DNA of 64,000 bases from Candida dubliniensis CD36 (GCF_000026945.1 NC_012867.1:2203511-2267510); one strand, 5' to 3'; shown: positions 32,025-41,940, counted from the first letter of the stretch. Numbers and translations are program-made. Notes: a model not told the origin generated them from the letters alone.

Positions 32025-33938
32025 ATGGAATTAACCCCTACACAATTAAAGATTGTCAACCATCATTATAACCCAAAGTCTGTACTTTCAATTCAAGCAG
32101 GACCAGGAACAGGTAAAACTTTTGCGTTAGTTAAAAGAATACAAAAACTCATAGCTGATGGTGTTTCTCCACAGAGTATTGTGGTGCTTTCATTGACGAA
32201 TAGAACAGTTAATTCATTGAGGTCTGCGCTTGCAGAATACATCGGTAGCCAGCCAGGTGATGTCGTTATAAAGACATTCCACTCCTTTGCCCATGATTTA
32301 ATTGAATCAAATTTGCAAGAATACTTTCCCGAAAAGGGTCGCCAGATGTTGTTAGATGATATAAGTTTTCAGAACTATAGGGCGTTATTTATGAGTGGTA
32401 AAGGTGTTAAGCAACTACATTTGGAAAAGGCAATGCTGGAAGTAAGAGATGGTAAGGATATAGCTGATGTGGCTGAAAAGTACGAGATTGTGCAATCTGA
32501 TTTATGTGACACCATAAAGTTTTTTAATGACAATGGCATGATTAGATATCTGGACTTTATACGAAATGCAATTGGATTGCTAGACATATCCAAAGGTGAA
32601 ATTGTTAAAGATATACAGGTGTTGATGGTTGATGAATTCCAAGATATGCAACCGCAATTGGTGACGTTTATTGAAAAGTTGGTGGAGTTTGGCGACAAGC
32701 ACATTACTTTGGCAGGCGACTCCAATCAGTGCATATATGAATTTTTGGGTTCTTCACCAGATATAACTGAGAATTTTATTTCCAAGCTAGGCTGGGAAAC
32801 GGAAGAAATTTGCTTAAATGAATCTTTCCGATTGTCACCACAGAATCTCGACATATCAAACGTGGTCATAGACCAGAACAAACTTGTATCCATGAAAGAA
32901 CCATCGGCTGGGCCAACAGTGTACTCGTTGGTTTCCAAGTACGATGAGTATAATTATATTGGTAGTGAGATTGCCCGATTGATTTGTCAGCTGGGAGGGC
33001 TCTTAAAGTTTTCAGATTTCATGATCCTTGCGTCGCAAAATAGGGAGGTCGATAGTATCAGTAAGTTTATGACGGATCATTTTGGTTACAATGTGAATAA
33101 GTATTCGCTGAATTCAGATTGGGTGAATTCCAATGTACATATCTTGATTGATATATTGAGTGTATTGAACAAAGGAACGGGTTCTGATTTGGCGTTGCTT
33201 TGTACGTTGATGAAATTGGGAAACCTGAAGTCACTTGTGCGTGACTTATACTTGAGTTATAGATCAACTCAAAGCCCTGGTTTAGAAGACTACTTGAAGT
33301 CAGAGTCAGCAACTTGCAAGTTTAATACTAAACCTCGTTTTAAATTTAAGGAGAGAATTGATTTGTTTTTGAATGTAATCCAACAGGAAAGGAAAAATCT
33401 TGATGACCCCGTTTCTATTATGGCGTCCTTGGCGAGGATTATTAAGGAAACGGGTATTATTGCTCAATTAAATAAACCTGCTCGAGGGCATAAGGACCAA
33501 GAAAATGAAACAAAGTTGTTGAACAATCTTAGTTCTTTTTATGAGTCATTAAGTTTATCTTATAAGAAAACCCCATCCTTGGACTACTTTTTGAATAATT
33601 ATCTAGAAGATGAGCCGGTACTCGAAGAGCATTCGATCAATGTATCGACTGTTCATAAGGCCAAAGGTCTAGAATTCCCAGTCGTTTTCGTTACAAACTT
33701 TCCTGGGTATTACCGTTCGGTAAATGCAAGATTATTGTATGTAGCCTTGACGCGGGCTAAAAACTTGTTATACACGGGATACCAGGGCAACACGTTTCAG
33801 GCATACAGTAGTAGCCGAGGCTTTGAAATGAACAGAGCATGGATTTCTAGTACAGCCAGAGATTTGCAAAGAAATAATCCCTCTAAGCATTTGTTAAATG
33901 CTGGAATGCGTATATTAAAAACTAGTCGACTAATTTAG
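32025..33938 (+). CDS. HMI1: UvrD/Rep-family DNA helicase Hmi1
   Basis: Superfamily 1A 3'-5' DNA helicase, most like the mitochondrial Hmi1 needed for mtDNA maintenance. Motifs in the 637-residue product: Q-motif LTPTQLKIV (3-11), Walker A QAGPGTGKT (24-32), Ia LSLTNRTVNSL, Walker B DEFQDMQ from residue 203, GDSNQCIYEFLGS (motif III), LNESFRLS (IV), TVHKAKGLEFPVVFV (V) and YVALTRAK (VI). Srs2, the other yeast UvrD protein, is far longer. The C terminus is basic and amphipathic (RDLQRNNPSKHLLNAGMRI...), which fits the unusual C-terminal mitochondrial signal known for Hmi1. The ATG at 32025 is used because the open frame upstream has no ATG. The 3' end overlaps RTT103 by 17 bases. Confidence 0.88.
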   Translation: MELTPTQLKIVNHHYNPKSVLSIQAGPGTGKTFALVKRIQKLIADGVSPQSIVVLSLTNRTVNSLRSALAEYIGSQPGDVVIKTFHSFAHDLIESNLQEYFPEKGRQMLLDDISFQNYRALFMSGKGVKQLHLEKAMLEVRDGKDIADVAEKYEIVQSDLCDTIKFFNDNGMIRYLDFIRNAIGLLDISKGEIVKDIQVLMVDEFQDMQPQLVTFIEKLVEFGDKHITLAGDSNQCIYEFLGSSPDITENFISKLGWETEEICLNESFRLSPQNLDISNVVIDQNKLVSMKEPSAGPTVYSLVSKYDEYNYIGSEIARLICQLGGLLKFSDFMILASQNREVDSISKFMTDHFGYNVNKYSLNSDWVNSNVHILIDILSVLNKGTGSDLALLCTLMKLGNLKSLVRDLYLSYRSTQSPGLEDYLKSESATCKFNTKPRFKFKERIDLFLNVIQQERKNLDDPVSIMASLARIIKETGIIAQLNKPARGHKDQENETKLLNNLSSFYESLSLSYKKTPSLDYFLNNYLEDEPVLEEHSINVSTVHKAKGLEFPVVFVTNFPGYYRSVNARLLYVALTRAKNLLYTGYQGNTFQAYSSSRGFEMNRAWISSTARDLQRNNPSKHLLNAGMRILKTSRLI

Positions 33939-34968
33939 ATAATAAAGACATGACATCTTCAGAAACTGATTCTTTTGTCTCCGGTTTATCATTTCCTGCA
34001 GTGTCCAACTCTACTTGGTCTTCAAACACTTCAACGTCTTCCGAGAATGCCACTCTTTTTGAAGGCGTTGATCCGCCAGATGGTGTTTGCGACATCCTTC
34101 TCTTTCTTGTATCACCTTCCTCCTCAGACTCCGATTCATAGCCAGGCAATTCCTCTTCGTCGGCCAGATTTTCGCTGTTAGTGTCGTTATTTTCTTGATT
34201 CAACTCGCTTCTGGTCTCTTTGATCTTTTGCATCTTGTCGTTAATAATAGCAAGCTTGCTATCGTCTGTTTTAGTACCCTCGATGATCAACTTGGAAAGG
34301 CTATCAAGTTGAGATTTTATCTTCATTCTGGTCTTTTTTATTTCATCTACATTATTTATACAAACATTACCCAACTGTTCCAACGTGTTTAATTTTGAAA
34401 TATATACGGCTGGAGCAGGTAAAGTGTCACAGTCTTGGGGATTCAAGTATGCCTTAGACTCTATGCCCATCTGAGTAAGATTTCCCTGGCTGATATCATT
34501 CAACTGGTTGAGATGGATGAACAAGTCGTTAATATGTTTGAGCTCCGGAGCAATATTATATGAACCCAGAGGCTTAGATTCAGCTGTTAGCGACGCTTTC
34601 ATTTTCACAATATCATCTTTGGTGAAAATTTTTCGTTCTTCCCAGACGTTCAACAACCGATCAACCTTTGGTCTTAAGTTGGCATAGTCTTTATTCAAAG
34701 CACCTGGTAACACTTTATTAAATTCGTTGATAAATTCCGGCTTGTTTTTCCTTCTTGCCTGCTGTACAACATCATTGCAAAGATAAAGTAATGCCAATCT
34801 TTTTGCCGGAGTGATTGAATCTTGAATAATGTAATTGTACCAAATTGTAGCACTTTCTTTGTGATATTTCTGATGGAATAAAACCCATTGAGAAATTGAA
34901 ACAATGGATTCTTGTGTCTCCAGTAGGGTGTCTAGTTTATTCTTGAACGCTGTAGCTGAAAACGACAT
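33922..34968 (-). CDS. RTT103: RNA polymerase II CTD-interacting protein Rtt103
   Basis: CID-domain protein that binds Ser2-phosphorylated Rpb1 CTD and works with the Rat1 exonuclease in 3'-end termination. The CID fills residues 1 to ~135: MSFSATAFKNKLDTLLETQESI, WVLFHQKYHKESATIWYN, LALLYLCNDVVQQARRKNKPEF and LLNVWEERKIF. A helical segment (180-255) follows, then an acidic tail containing GYESESEEE and TPSGGSTPSKRVAFSED. 348 residues against 409 in S. cerevisiae. Its 3' end overlaps that of HMI1, tail to tail. Its target, the Rpb1 CTD, is encoded in the same window. Confidence 0.93.
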   Translation of the reverse strand: MSFSATAFKNKLDTLLETQESIVSISQWVLFHQKYHKESATIWYNYIIQDSITPAKRLALLYLCNDVVQQARRKNKPEFINEFNKVLPGALNKDYANLRPKVDRLLNVWEERKIFTKDDIVKMKASLTAESKPLGSYNIAPELKHINDLFIHLNQLNDISQGNLTQMGIESKAYLNPQDCDTLPAPAVYISKLNTLEQLGNVCINNVDEIKKTRMKIKSQLDSLSKLIIEGTKTDDSKLAIINDKMQKIKETRSELNQENNDTNSENLADEEELPGYESESEEEGDTRKRRMSQTPSGGSTPSKRVAFSEDVEVFEDQVELDTAGNDKPETKESVSEDVMSLLSKLVD

Positions 34969-35102
34969 TGCTGTGACAGGTTACAGAAAAGTTTGTAAGA
35001 AATTTTTTTTTTTTTTTTTTTTGGATGTTTTTTTTTTTTTTAGTTGTTGTCGGTATTTGTTGTGATTAGCAAAGAACAACCAACACATACAAGAATAACG
35101 TT

Positions 35103-35780
35103 ATGACCCCAAAGAAACAAGCTACCGTAGTGATGGAACAGAATATTTTGAATTCAGATAATGAACAGCTTGTGGAGTTGATAAACAGTCTAGTTAACAC
35201 AAAACAGGATGAGTTGTTTACCAAGTATAAAGCTAAAGCCGAGAGCCAATTGGAGAGTGATCATGAGTTAATTGAAAGCTTACAAGCTGAATTAAAAGCG
35301 AAAGATGACAAAATAGAAGCGCTATTGGAGGAGCTATCGTCATTGAAACAAGATTCAAGTATGGAGTTTGCCTCGCCCATACGAAAGAAAGCCTCAGGTA
35401 GATTGAGTCAAGATGAGCTAGCTAAGGAGAGACAAAATATTTGCTTTACATTGGATATGATAGAGCTATTGACAGGAGTTAAGGTTATTAATTTTGAAAA
35501 CAATTCCGAGGAGTATATATTTGACATTAAGCAATCGTCGTCTGTGAGACTGGGACTTACCATGTATTATCAGTTGGTGTTGGCGTCTCTGCCGAACCCC
35601 GAAATCAATTACATTCCCACGTTTTTGGACGCCCTAGAGGGGGAAGAAGTGGAGGACTATGAAAACGCAAAAATATTGCAAAAGCTATTGCCGGATTATC
35701 TATGTGAGAATTTGTCATTCCCATTCGACACTTTGGCACAATTTTACGGTAAAGTTAATCGAGCTTTAAACAGAAAATAG
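35103..35780 (+). CDS. CSM1: Monopolin/kinetochore protein Csm1
   Basis: Likely Csm1, which with Lrs4 forms the V-shaped monopolin/cohibin complex at kinetochores and the nucleolus. The 225-residue protein has an N-terminal coiled coil (about 20-90) and a C-terminal globular RWD-like domain (about 110-225) with ICFTLDMIELLTGVKVINFE and RLGLTMYYQLVLASLP. S. cerevisiae Csm1 has 190 residues and the same layout. Support also comes from context: the gene converging on it (8 bases between stops) is a LYAR-type protein like S. cerevisiae YCR087C-A, which neighbours CSM1 (YCR086W) there too. Confidence 0.82.
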   Translation: MTPKKQATVVMEQNILNSDNEQLVELINSLVNTKQDELFTKYKAKAESQLESDHELIESLQAELKAKDDKIEALLEELSSLKQDSSMEFASPIRKKASGRLSQDELAKERQNICFTLDMIELLTGVKVINFENNSEEYIFDIKQSSSVRLGLTMYYQLVLASLPNPEINYIPTFLDALEGEEVEDYENAKILQKLLPDYLCENLSFPFDTLAQFYGKVNRALNRK

Positions 35781-35788
35781 TGCGTGTA

Positions 35789-36193
35789 TTATGATTCTAT
35801 AACGAATTTGTCATCGACTTTGGTAATTTTCAACGACTTGAGAATGTCTTTAAGTTTTTTGGAGTCGTCTTTGGAGGCCTTTTTAAGGACTTTGTATAGG
35901 TTTTGGGATCCGGTAACATCTTTAAATAAAGTTGGTTGTGTTTTTGTGGGAGGAGCTGGAGCCGGAGCTGGAGCTGGAGCTGGTTTTGGCTGTTTGGTCT
36001 TTTTCTTGTACAACCCTTTTTCATACTTTTCAGCTTCAGATATACAGCTGGTGTGTTTTCTATAGTCGGTTCCTTGAAACGTAGTCGAACAGTCAATACA
36101 TGTAAAATATGCCCCACGGCATCTTTGTGCATGCTGATCTAACTTTTTTTTAATAACAGTATCGTTACAAACTTCACAGGAGAATGAAACCAT
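35789..36193 (-). CDS. LYAR-type C2HC zinc-finger protein (YCR087C-A-like)
   Basis: 134-residue nucleolar-type protein of the LYAR family. The N terminus holds two adjacent fingers: MVSFSCEVCNDTVIKKKLDQHAQRC and FTCIDCSTTFQGTDYRKHTSC, the standard LYAR layout. A Lys/Pro-rich linker contains an Ala-Pro run (about residues 72-81) encoded by a GGAGCT tandem repeat at about 35950-35985. The C-terminal ~45 residues are a small conserved winged-helix-like module (LYKVLKKASKDDSKKLKDIL). The S. cerevisiae homologue, also beside CSM1, has no established precise function; LYAR proteins are linked to rRNA processing. Confidence 0.85.
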   Translation of the reverse strand: MVSFSCEVCNDTVIKKKLDQHAQRCRGAYFTCIDCSTTFQGTDYRKHTSCISEAEKYEKGLYKKKTKQPKPAPAPAPAPAPPTKTQPTLFKDVTGSQNLYKVLKKASKDDSKKLKDILKSLKITKVDDKFVIES

Positions 36194-36290
36194 ATTCTTG
36201 GTTATTGGTCAAATAAAGAAAAGCATAGAGGAATTTTTTTTTTTTTTTTCACGTCGATGAGATGGTCTCTTTTGTATGTTCATTATTTAC

Positions 36291-36318
36291 ATGAATATAT
36301 ATATACACACACACACAT
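36291..36318. repeat. TA/CA microsatellite
   Basis: An alternating purine-pyrimidine run, (AT)n followed by (AC)n, just downstream of the COX16 stop codon. Simple sequence, probably length-variable. Confidence 0.8.
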
Positions 36319-36320
36319 AC

Positions 36321-36707
36321 TTATTGCCTATCCCAGACAGGCTCGTCCTCTTTTCTTCGTTGAACACGTACGATTTCGTAATCGTCAGATACTTGATTCG
36401 TGTGATCATTGAGAAGCCCTTGTAAACGGTAGTAGTCGTTTCTTTTGTCAACGGGACGCTTGTTTTCTATCAAATTAAGCATTTCTTCTTCGCCTAGCTG
36501 TTGATACTTTTCGTCGTATTTTTCCCATTTAACTGAGGTGAACTTTTGTAAATAGATAGAGCCAGCAACTATTGACACAAGAAAGGGAAGACCAAAAAAC
36601 AAAAAGTGGTTTTTCTTTACTAGTTTTACATATTTACCAGCCAATGTTTTATCATAAGCTTCCTGCTCTTTTTTTCCACGAAATACACGGTTACCACTGA
36701 ATGACAT
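36321..36707 (-). CDS. COX16: Cytochrome c oxidase assembly factor Cox16
   Basis: Small mitochondrial inner-membrane protein required for complex IV assembly (Cox1/Cox2 joining). From the ATG at 36707 the protein has 128 residues, close to 118 in S. cerevisiae. A single membrane helix lies at about 35-53 (FLFFGLPFLVSIVAGSIYLQ), followed by the conserved FTSVKWEKYD and EEEMLNLIENKRPVDKRNDYYRLQ. The Arg/Lys-rich first 33 residues act as import signal. The frame has another ATG at 36803, but that extension is not conserved in character. Confidence 0.9.
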   Translation of the reverse strand: MSFSGNRVFRGKKEQEAYDKTLAGKYVKLVKKNHFLFFGLPFLVSIVAGSIYLQKFTSVKWEKYDEKYQQLGEEEMLNLIENKRPVDKRNDYYRLQGLLNDHTNQVSDDYEIVRVQRRKEDEPVWDRQ

Positions 36708-37578
36708 TGCTTGGATGAATTTAGGATGAAGAGAAAGGAGCAGAATTGTGGTTTGATTATGTTGGTTTTTCTGATGGTGATAGTTTGTTTTGAAAAGTTG
36801 CACGACTTGTAGTCGCCGATCTGTTGGCTTATAAACTATTTTGTATCAAGGCAACCAATGACTGCGTTGATTATTCAGATTGATGAAAAAATTCTTGTAT
36901 CAGATATAATTGGTGATATAGATATAGCTATCGAGTCAGTTGTTTAGAAGCCAAGCTTGAATTAGAAGTTAACCGCGATAATTTCGTGCTTGTACTACAC
37001 AAGATAATTGCTAGCAGATCCTTATGGTCAGGGTATGCGGAACATGCTTGAAAGTGATTCATCAATGTAAATGTTGTTGTATCTGATATTTATTTTGTAC
37101 AGCTTTCGCAAAAATACATACCAATTTTTAATCTCAATCACATTTTATGGGTGTAGTACAATGATGCAGATCGGATTATTCAAACCCACTGGTATGCGAT
37201 ATAAATCATTCGATAAAATGCACAAACTGTGGTTTAGGGGGATGGTCAAGCTAAGGGCATTATGAAGATCCTTAAACAGATCTCAATTAAAACAACAACT
37301 AATGAGATCAACAAAAAACTCTATCAAAAACCAAGATTGGGTAACAGCCACCACATTTTGTCTTGTTAATTTCCATGCTCAATGATACCACTTTTGCATG
37401 CATTAGATAAGAGGACTTACGTTGCAAAATATTTGAATTGTCAGCTTTCTTTTTGTCTTGTTTTTTTTTTTTTTTTTTTGGCGCCACAGTTCACAATCAG
37501 CTAGTACCAAAACTTATAAAAGTGCTGACTAGGACTAGGACTAGGTGATGTGATTTCTTTTCTCTATGTAAGTCAAAA
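36708..37578. other. Divergent intergenic region COX16 / MFS transporter
   Basis: About 870 bases with no convincing gene. Near the transporter there is a T17 run (about 37463-37479), CTTATAAAAG at about 37511-37520 and three tandem GACTAG hexamers at 37527-37544, about 35 bases before the ATG. No tRNA was recognised. Confidence 0.4.
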
Positions 37579-39150
37579 ATGGTAGATCACAGCGAGTCGA
37601 TTGGTACAACCCCCCAGAAAGATAACGTCAGTATCACTGAAATCTCTCAAGACGAGATATCACAAAATAATGATACACCTTATATTGACATCAGTCTAAA
37701 CCTAGATGAAGAGGAACTACAACGCAGACAAAACTCCAAATGGTTTCAAGTGAAAAAATTCTGGTGGGATGGAACTGGGAAGCACCCAAGGGAGCAACAG
37801 TACTTGATGAAATTGGATTTTTTCTTATTAACCTCGTCGTGCTTAGGGTATTTCATTAAAAACTTGAACCAAACAAACGTTACCACTGCTTATGTCAATG
37901 GCATGGATGAGTACTACGGCATGAACAAAAACCAATACAACTACCTTTTGACAATGTTCACTATTGGATACATTATTGGACAAATACCATCCAACATGCT
38001 TTTACATAAAGTTTCCATCAGATACTATTTAGCTGGGTTGGAAATTTTATGGGCATTTTTCACCCTCATTATGATTGCCGTACCATCTCACAGAATCAAG
38101 GCCTTATATGCATTGAGGTTTCTTTCTGGATTTACTGAAAGTGCATATTTCCCGTGTTTGGAATACATCCTTGGTGCACATTACAGCAAAGACGAAGTCA
38201 GTAAAAGAAGTGCATGGTTTGCCATTTCTGGTAATTTGAGTGGTATTGTATCGGGTCCTTTGCAACAGGCAATTATTAAACGGTTTAGCAAGTCAAGTAT
38301 GCCACCTTTCAAATGGATGTTTGTCTTTGATGCAGTTATCAGTTTCCCCATCGGAATATACACTCTTTTTGCTAATCCCAACACTCCATCAACAACAAAC
38401 CTGTGGTATTTCACAGAAGACGATAAAAAGGTTGGATTGGAACGCCGGAGATTGATTGGAGCTGAGATAAACACTAAAACAAACTATTCCTGGAAGAAAA
38501 TAAAATCATTCTTTAACACATGGCATATATATGTGTTTCCTATTTTGTTCTTGTGTTACAACAATGCATGTTCAGCCATAGGGCAGCCCACATTTCAAAC
38601 GTGGCTAAAACTTTCCCTCCATAAACCGTCAAGTGTTTATAATAGCTACCCCTCCATTGTAAGTGGTGTTGGTATTGTCATGGCCTTGTTGTTTGCATAC
38701 CTTAATAATTATCTTGGCGGCAGGAAAAATGTTTGGTTCGTTAATGCTTTCTTCATACCATTAATAATTGGCTGTGCATTGTTGGCAAAATGGAATATCC
38801 CAATTGGACTCCACTATCTCTGCTACTTTTTGGTTGGGGTGCCTACCTCGTGGGGCCAGCCATTCATTTTTTCATGGATAAATCGATTGTTGTATCACAA
38901 TGACATGAAACGAAACTTTGTTGTTGTTGTCACCAACACGTTACCCTACGTTACTGGAGCGTTTGTCCCGATTTTTGTTTGGAACACCAACGATAAACCG
39001 AAATATTTTATTGGATTTAGTTATACTGCTGCATTGTCTGCTTTGGGATTGATTGCTACTTTTGTTGCTCATTACTTGACTGTCCACGATGAAAAAGGTG
39101 TTACTCTAAAGGATTTGGAACTGTATGGATCCACTGAGTTTAGCAAATAA
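37579..39150 (+). CDS. MFS anion:cation symporter (allantoate/vitamin permease family)
   Basis: Plasma-membrane transporter of the Dal5/Fen2/Vht1/Seo1 group, proton symport of vitamins or small organic anions. The 523-residue protein has an ~80-residue hydrophilic N terminus, then 12 predicted membrane segments in two bundles with a central cytosolic loop (~285-310). Family features: [36 protein letters not shown] in TM1, [16 protein letters not shown], and [27 protein letters not shown] (the position-specific RxxxGxxES motif). The substrate is uncertain; biotin, pantothenate and allantoate carriers all look alike at this level. Confidence 0.85.
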   Translation: MVDHSESIGTTPQKDNVSITEISQDEISQNNDTPYIDISLNLDEEELQRRQNSKWFQVKKFWWDGTGKHPREQQYLMKLDFFLLTSSCLGYFIKNLNQTNVTTAYVNGMDEYYGMNKNQYNYLLTMFTIGYIIGQIPSNMLLHKVSIRYYLAGLEILWAFFTLIMIAVPSHRIKALYALRFLSGFTESAYFPCLEYILGAHYSKDEVSKRSAWFAISGNLSGIVSGPLQQAIIKRFSKSSMPPFKWMFVFDAVISFPIGIYTLFANPNTPSTTNLWYFTEDDKKVGLERRRLIGAEINTKTNYSWKKIKSFFNTWHIYVFPILFLCYNNACSAIGQPTFQTWLKLSLHKPSSVYNSYPSIVSGVGIVMALLFAYLNNYLGGRKNVWFVNAFFIPLIIGCALLAKWNIPIGLHYLCYFLVGVPTSWGQPFIFSWINRLLYHNDMKRNFVVVVTNTLPYVTGAFVPIFVWNTNDKPKYFIGFSYTAALSALGLIATFVAHYLTVHDEKGVTLKDLELYGSTEFSK

Positions 39151-39163
39151 AACAAGGTGGTGT

Positions 39164-39928
39164 TTATGCAAAAATTGACGACAAATCCTTGGGATCAATC
39201 AGTTTCCAATCACAAAGATGCAAAGGCAAATTCTCTGGAGCCATTTCAGGGTAACTTTCTCTGATAGCACGTACGATCTCTTTGAATAGGATTTTATAGG
39301 ATTTTGTAGTGAAATGAATTCCATCAGTAACAATCTCGGCCAAGCTGTCTCCAATTTGCCATTTGTCGTTGTCTACGGAAATCTCAAATAGTTGCTCCTT
39401 TGTCCATCCTTGGTGTTGTCTAAGGATATTCCATGTGTCTATAAATACCACGTTGTTCTGACTAGCGACTTCTTTAGCTGCTTCAGAATACTCTAATAGT
39501 ATTTTGTTGGTAGTTGGATCTCTATCAATTGGCCGTCCTCTCTCTGCAAGCATTTGTTGCGCCATCTTTGGGTCATGCAACCCCGGCCCAATTACAATGG
39601 GCTTGATACCTTTGTCCAATGCCATTTGCACCATAGCAGTGATATTGTCCTTGTATCTGTCTAAGTCGACCGTCTGTATATCATTGATATAATCGTATGC
39701 ATCGTTAGTGCCAAAAAAAATCGTCATCAATTTGATATTAGCTTCTGCTTGTAAAATTTTCGGAAGAATTAGCCTCGCGTGTTCTGAGTTGTATCCACTG
39801 AAACCACGATTAATAACATCCAATCTTCTCATGTACACATTCTGTAATGCTGGATGCAAGCCATACTCATGGCTACAACTAAACTGAGTAATTGAGTCGC
39901 CGAACAATATGAATTTACCGTATTCCAT
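39164..39928 (-). CDS. IAH1: SGNH esterase Iah1 (isoamyl acetate hydrolase)
   Basis: GDSL/SGNH-hydrolase that cleaves acetate esters such as isoamyl acetate. All four blocks are present in 254 residues: FGDSITQF (Ser12 nucleophile), GFSGYNSEHA (Gly), FFGTNDA (Asn) and the C-terminal DGIHFTTKSY (Asp/His). S. cerevisiae Iah1 has 238 residues. The ATG at 39928 starts MEYGKFILFGDS; the upstream in-frame ATG would read through an A/T homopolymer and is unlikely. The stop is 13 bases from that of the MFS gene, and the gene is divergent from the maltase. Confidence 0.93.
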   Translation of the reverse strand: MEYGKFILFGDSITQFSCSHEYGLHPALQNVYMRRLDVINRGFSGYNSEHARLILPKILQAEANIKLMTIFFGTNDAYDYINDIQTVDLDRYKDNITAMVQMALDKGIKPIVIGPGLHDPKMAQQMLAERGRPIDRDPTTNKILLEYSEAAKEVASQNNVVFIDTWNILRQHQGWTKEQLFEISVDNDKWQIGDSLAEIVTDGIHFTTKSYKILFKEIVRAIRESYPEMAPENLPLHLCDWKLIDPKDLSSIFA

Positions 39929-40051
39929 AATTGCTATGTAGTTGGTAAAAAATAATTTTTTTTTTTTTTTTTCTTGACCCACGCCATTCTGAAATTATAA
40001 AGTGTCAGATTGTGAATGCTAGTTTTGTGCAACAAGACTGAGCAAGGCCGT

Positions 40052-40066
40052 CGGTGAATATTTCGG
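40052..40066 (+). promoter_or_regulatory. CGG-N9-CGG direct repeat upstream of the maltase
   Basis: Two CGG triplets in direct orientation with nine bases between them, 147-161 bases before the maltase ATG. This is a typical shape for a Zn2Cys6 factor such as a MAL activator. The regulator is not in the window, so its use is inference. Confidence 0.35.
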
Positions 40067-40122
40067 AATAATTCAAACATGGGGAGAGGGAAGGTCATAG
40101 ACGACAACAAACACGGTTAGGG

Positions 40123-40130
40123 TATAAAAA
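40123..40130 (+). promoter_or_regulatory. TATA box of the maltase gene
   Basis: TATAAAAA 83 bases before the ATG, in a GC-richer setting than most promoters here. It fits a strongly inducible gene. Confidence 0.6.
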
Positions 40131-40212
40131 TGGGGCAAAATTTTTCATCAAAATTTTTCAGAGCTTTTTTGTTTTTTTCTTATCCCATTAACGATACAAC
40201 TAACTTTAGAAG

Positions 40213-41940
40213 ATGATTGAACGCAAGTGGTGGAAAGAAGCTGTCGTTTATCAAATTTGGCCTGCATCCTACAAGGATTCAAATGGTGATGGTATTGGTG
40301 ACATTCAAGGAATTATTTCCAAATTGAACTATATTGCGAGTTTGGGAGTGACAACCGTATGGTTGAGTCCTATGTATGAGTCGCCTCAAGATGACATGGG
40401 CTATGATGTTTCCGATTACGAAAATGTCTACAGCAAATACGGAACGTTGCAGGACATGGAGGAGTTAATTGCTGGTTGTCATGACAGAGGCTTGAGGTTG
40501 ATACTAGACTTGGTTATCAACCACACATCAGTTGAACACAAATGGTTCAAAGAGTCGAGGCTGTCGAGGGACAATCCAAAAAGAGATTGGTACATTTGGA
40601 AGCCACCTAGATTGGATAGCAACGGTAACAAACACCCACCAAATAATTGGGGCTCTTATTTTTCTGGGTCGGCATGGAAGTATGATGAGTTGACTGGTGA
40701 ATACTACTTGCACTTGTTTGCTGAGTCACAACCAGATTTGAATTGGGAGAATGAAGAGTGCAGAACAGCTATTTACAACTCGGCCATCAAGTTTTGGTTA
40801 GATAAGGGTGTTGATGGGTTCAGAATCGATACTGCGGGAATGTACTCGAAATACCAACACTTCAAAGATGCACCTATTGTTTTCCCTGAGTCTGAGTTTC
40901 AGCCTTGTGAAATTTACCATAAGCATGGTCCCAGAATCCACGAATTCCACAAGGAAATTGCAGAAGTGATGGAGCCATACAATACCATGACGGTTGGAGA
41001 AGTTGGTCATTCAACCAAGGAGCAGGCATTAAAGTATGTTAGTGCTGCGCAAAAAGAAATGAATATGATGTTCTTGTTTGATGTTGTTGAGTTGGGTTCA
41101 GACCCTCGTGACAGGTTCCGTTACCATGGATTTGACTTGATTGATTTCAAGAAAGCTATCAAGTCACAAGGTGAGTTTGCTGAAGGAACAGATGCTTGGT
41201 CTACAGTGTTTATTGAGAACCATGATCAACCTAGAGCCATTAGTAGATTTGGTAATGATTCTCCAGAGTACCGGGTTTTGTCAGGTAAGGCACTTGCCAT
41301 GTTGCAATGTCTTCTCACAGGGACTTTGTTTATTTATCAAGGACAGGAGATTGGAATGACCAATGTACCAAGATCATGGTCTATTGAGGAGTATAAGGAT
41401 ATCAACACTATTAACTACTACAATGCGTTTAAAGAAAAGTATGGTCAAGATGCAGATTTCAAGGAGAAAGAGGCCAAGTTACTTGATGTCATTAATCTTT
41501 TAGCTAGAGATAATTCTAGAACCCCAGTCCAGTGGAATTCTAAGGAGTATGCTGGGTTTTCCGATACTGAACCCTGGATGAGAGTCAATGACAACTATAA
41601 GGAAATTAATGTTGAGTGTCAAGACAGGGATTACAATTCGTTGCTCTACTTTTATCGAAAGTTATTGAGGATCAGGTCGTTGTACAAGGATCTTTTTGTT
41701 TATGGGGAAATGAAATTTTTAGGATTCAATGATAAGAAGGTTTTCACATTTATCAAGAAGGCGCCTCCATCTGTTATTGCGGCATACGTAGTTATCAATT
41801 TCAGCACTGAGGAAGTCAAGTTTGAGCAGTTGCTTAAAGGACATTACAGGTTTGTGATTGCCAATATGGACACCGACCGTGATGAAGTTTTGGCCCCATA
41901 TGAGGCTAGATTGTATATGGTTGACTATAAATACTATTAG
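40213..41940 (+). CDS. MAL2: Maltase (alpha-glucosidase, GH13)
   Basis: Cytosolic alpha-1,4-glucosidase of glycoside hydrolase family 13. The 575-residue protein begins WWKEAVVYQIWPASYKDSNGDGIGD and shows the four GH13 regions: DLVINHTS (I), DGFRIDTAGMYSK with nucleophile Asp206 (II), TVGEVGH with acid/base Glu263 (III) and ENHDQPR with Asp338 (IV). Thr207 follows the nucleophile, as in maltases; isomaltases of the IMA type have Val there. No maltose permease or MAL regulator is adjacent. MAL2 is used by position and similarity to C. albicans. A TA microsatellite follows the stop. Confidence 0.93.
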   Translation: MIERKWWKEAVVYQIWPASYKDSNGDGIGDIQGIISKLNYIASLGVTTVWLSPMYESPQDDMGYDVSDYENVYSKYGTLQDMEELIAGCHDRGLRLILDLVINHTSVEHKWFKESRLSRDNPKRDWYIWKPPRLDSNGNKHPPNNWGSYFSGSAWKYDELTGEYYLHLFAESQPDLNWENEECRTAIYNSAIKFWLDKGVDGFRIDTAGMYSKYQHFKDAPIVFPESEFQPCEIYHKHGPRIHEFHKEIAEVMEPYNTMTVGEVGHSTKEQALKYVSAAQKEMNMMFLFDVVELGSDPRDRFRYHGFDLIDFKKAIKSQGEFAEGTDAWSTVFIENHDQPRAISRFGNDSPEYRVLSGKALAMLQCLLTGTLFIYQGQEIGMTNVPRSWSIEEYKDINTINYYNAFKEKYGQDADFKEKEAKLLDVINLLARDNSRTPVQWNSKEYAGFSDTEPWMRVNDNYKEINVECQDRDYNSLLYFYRKLLRIRSLYKDLFVYGEMKFLGFNDKKVFTFIKKAPPSVIAAYVVINFSTEEVKFEQLLKGHYRFVIANMDTDRDEVLAPYEARLYMVDYKYY

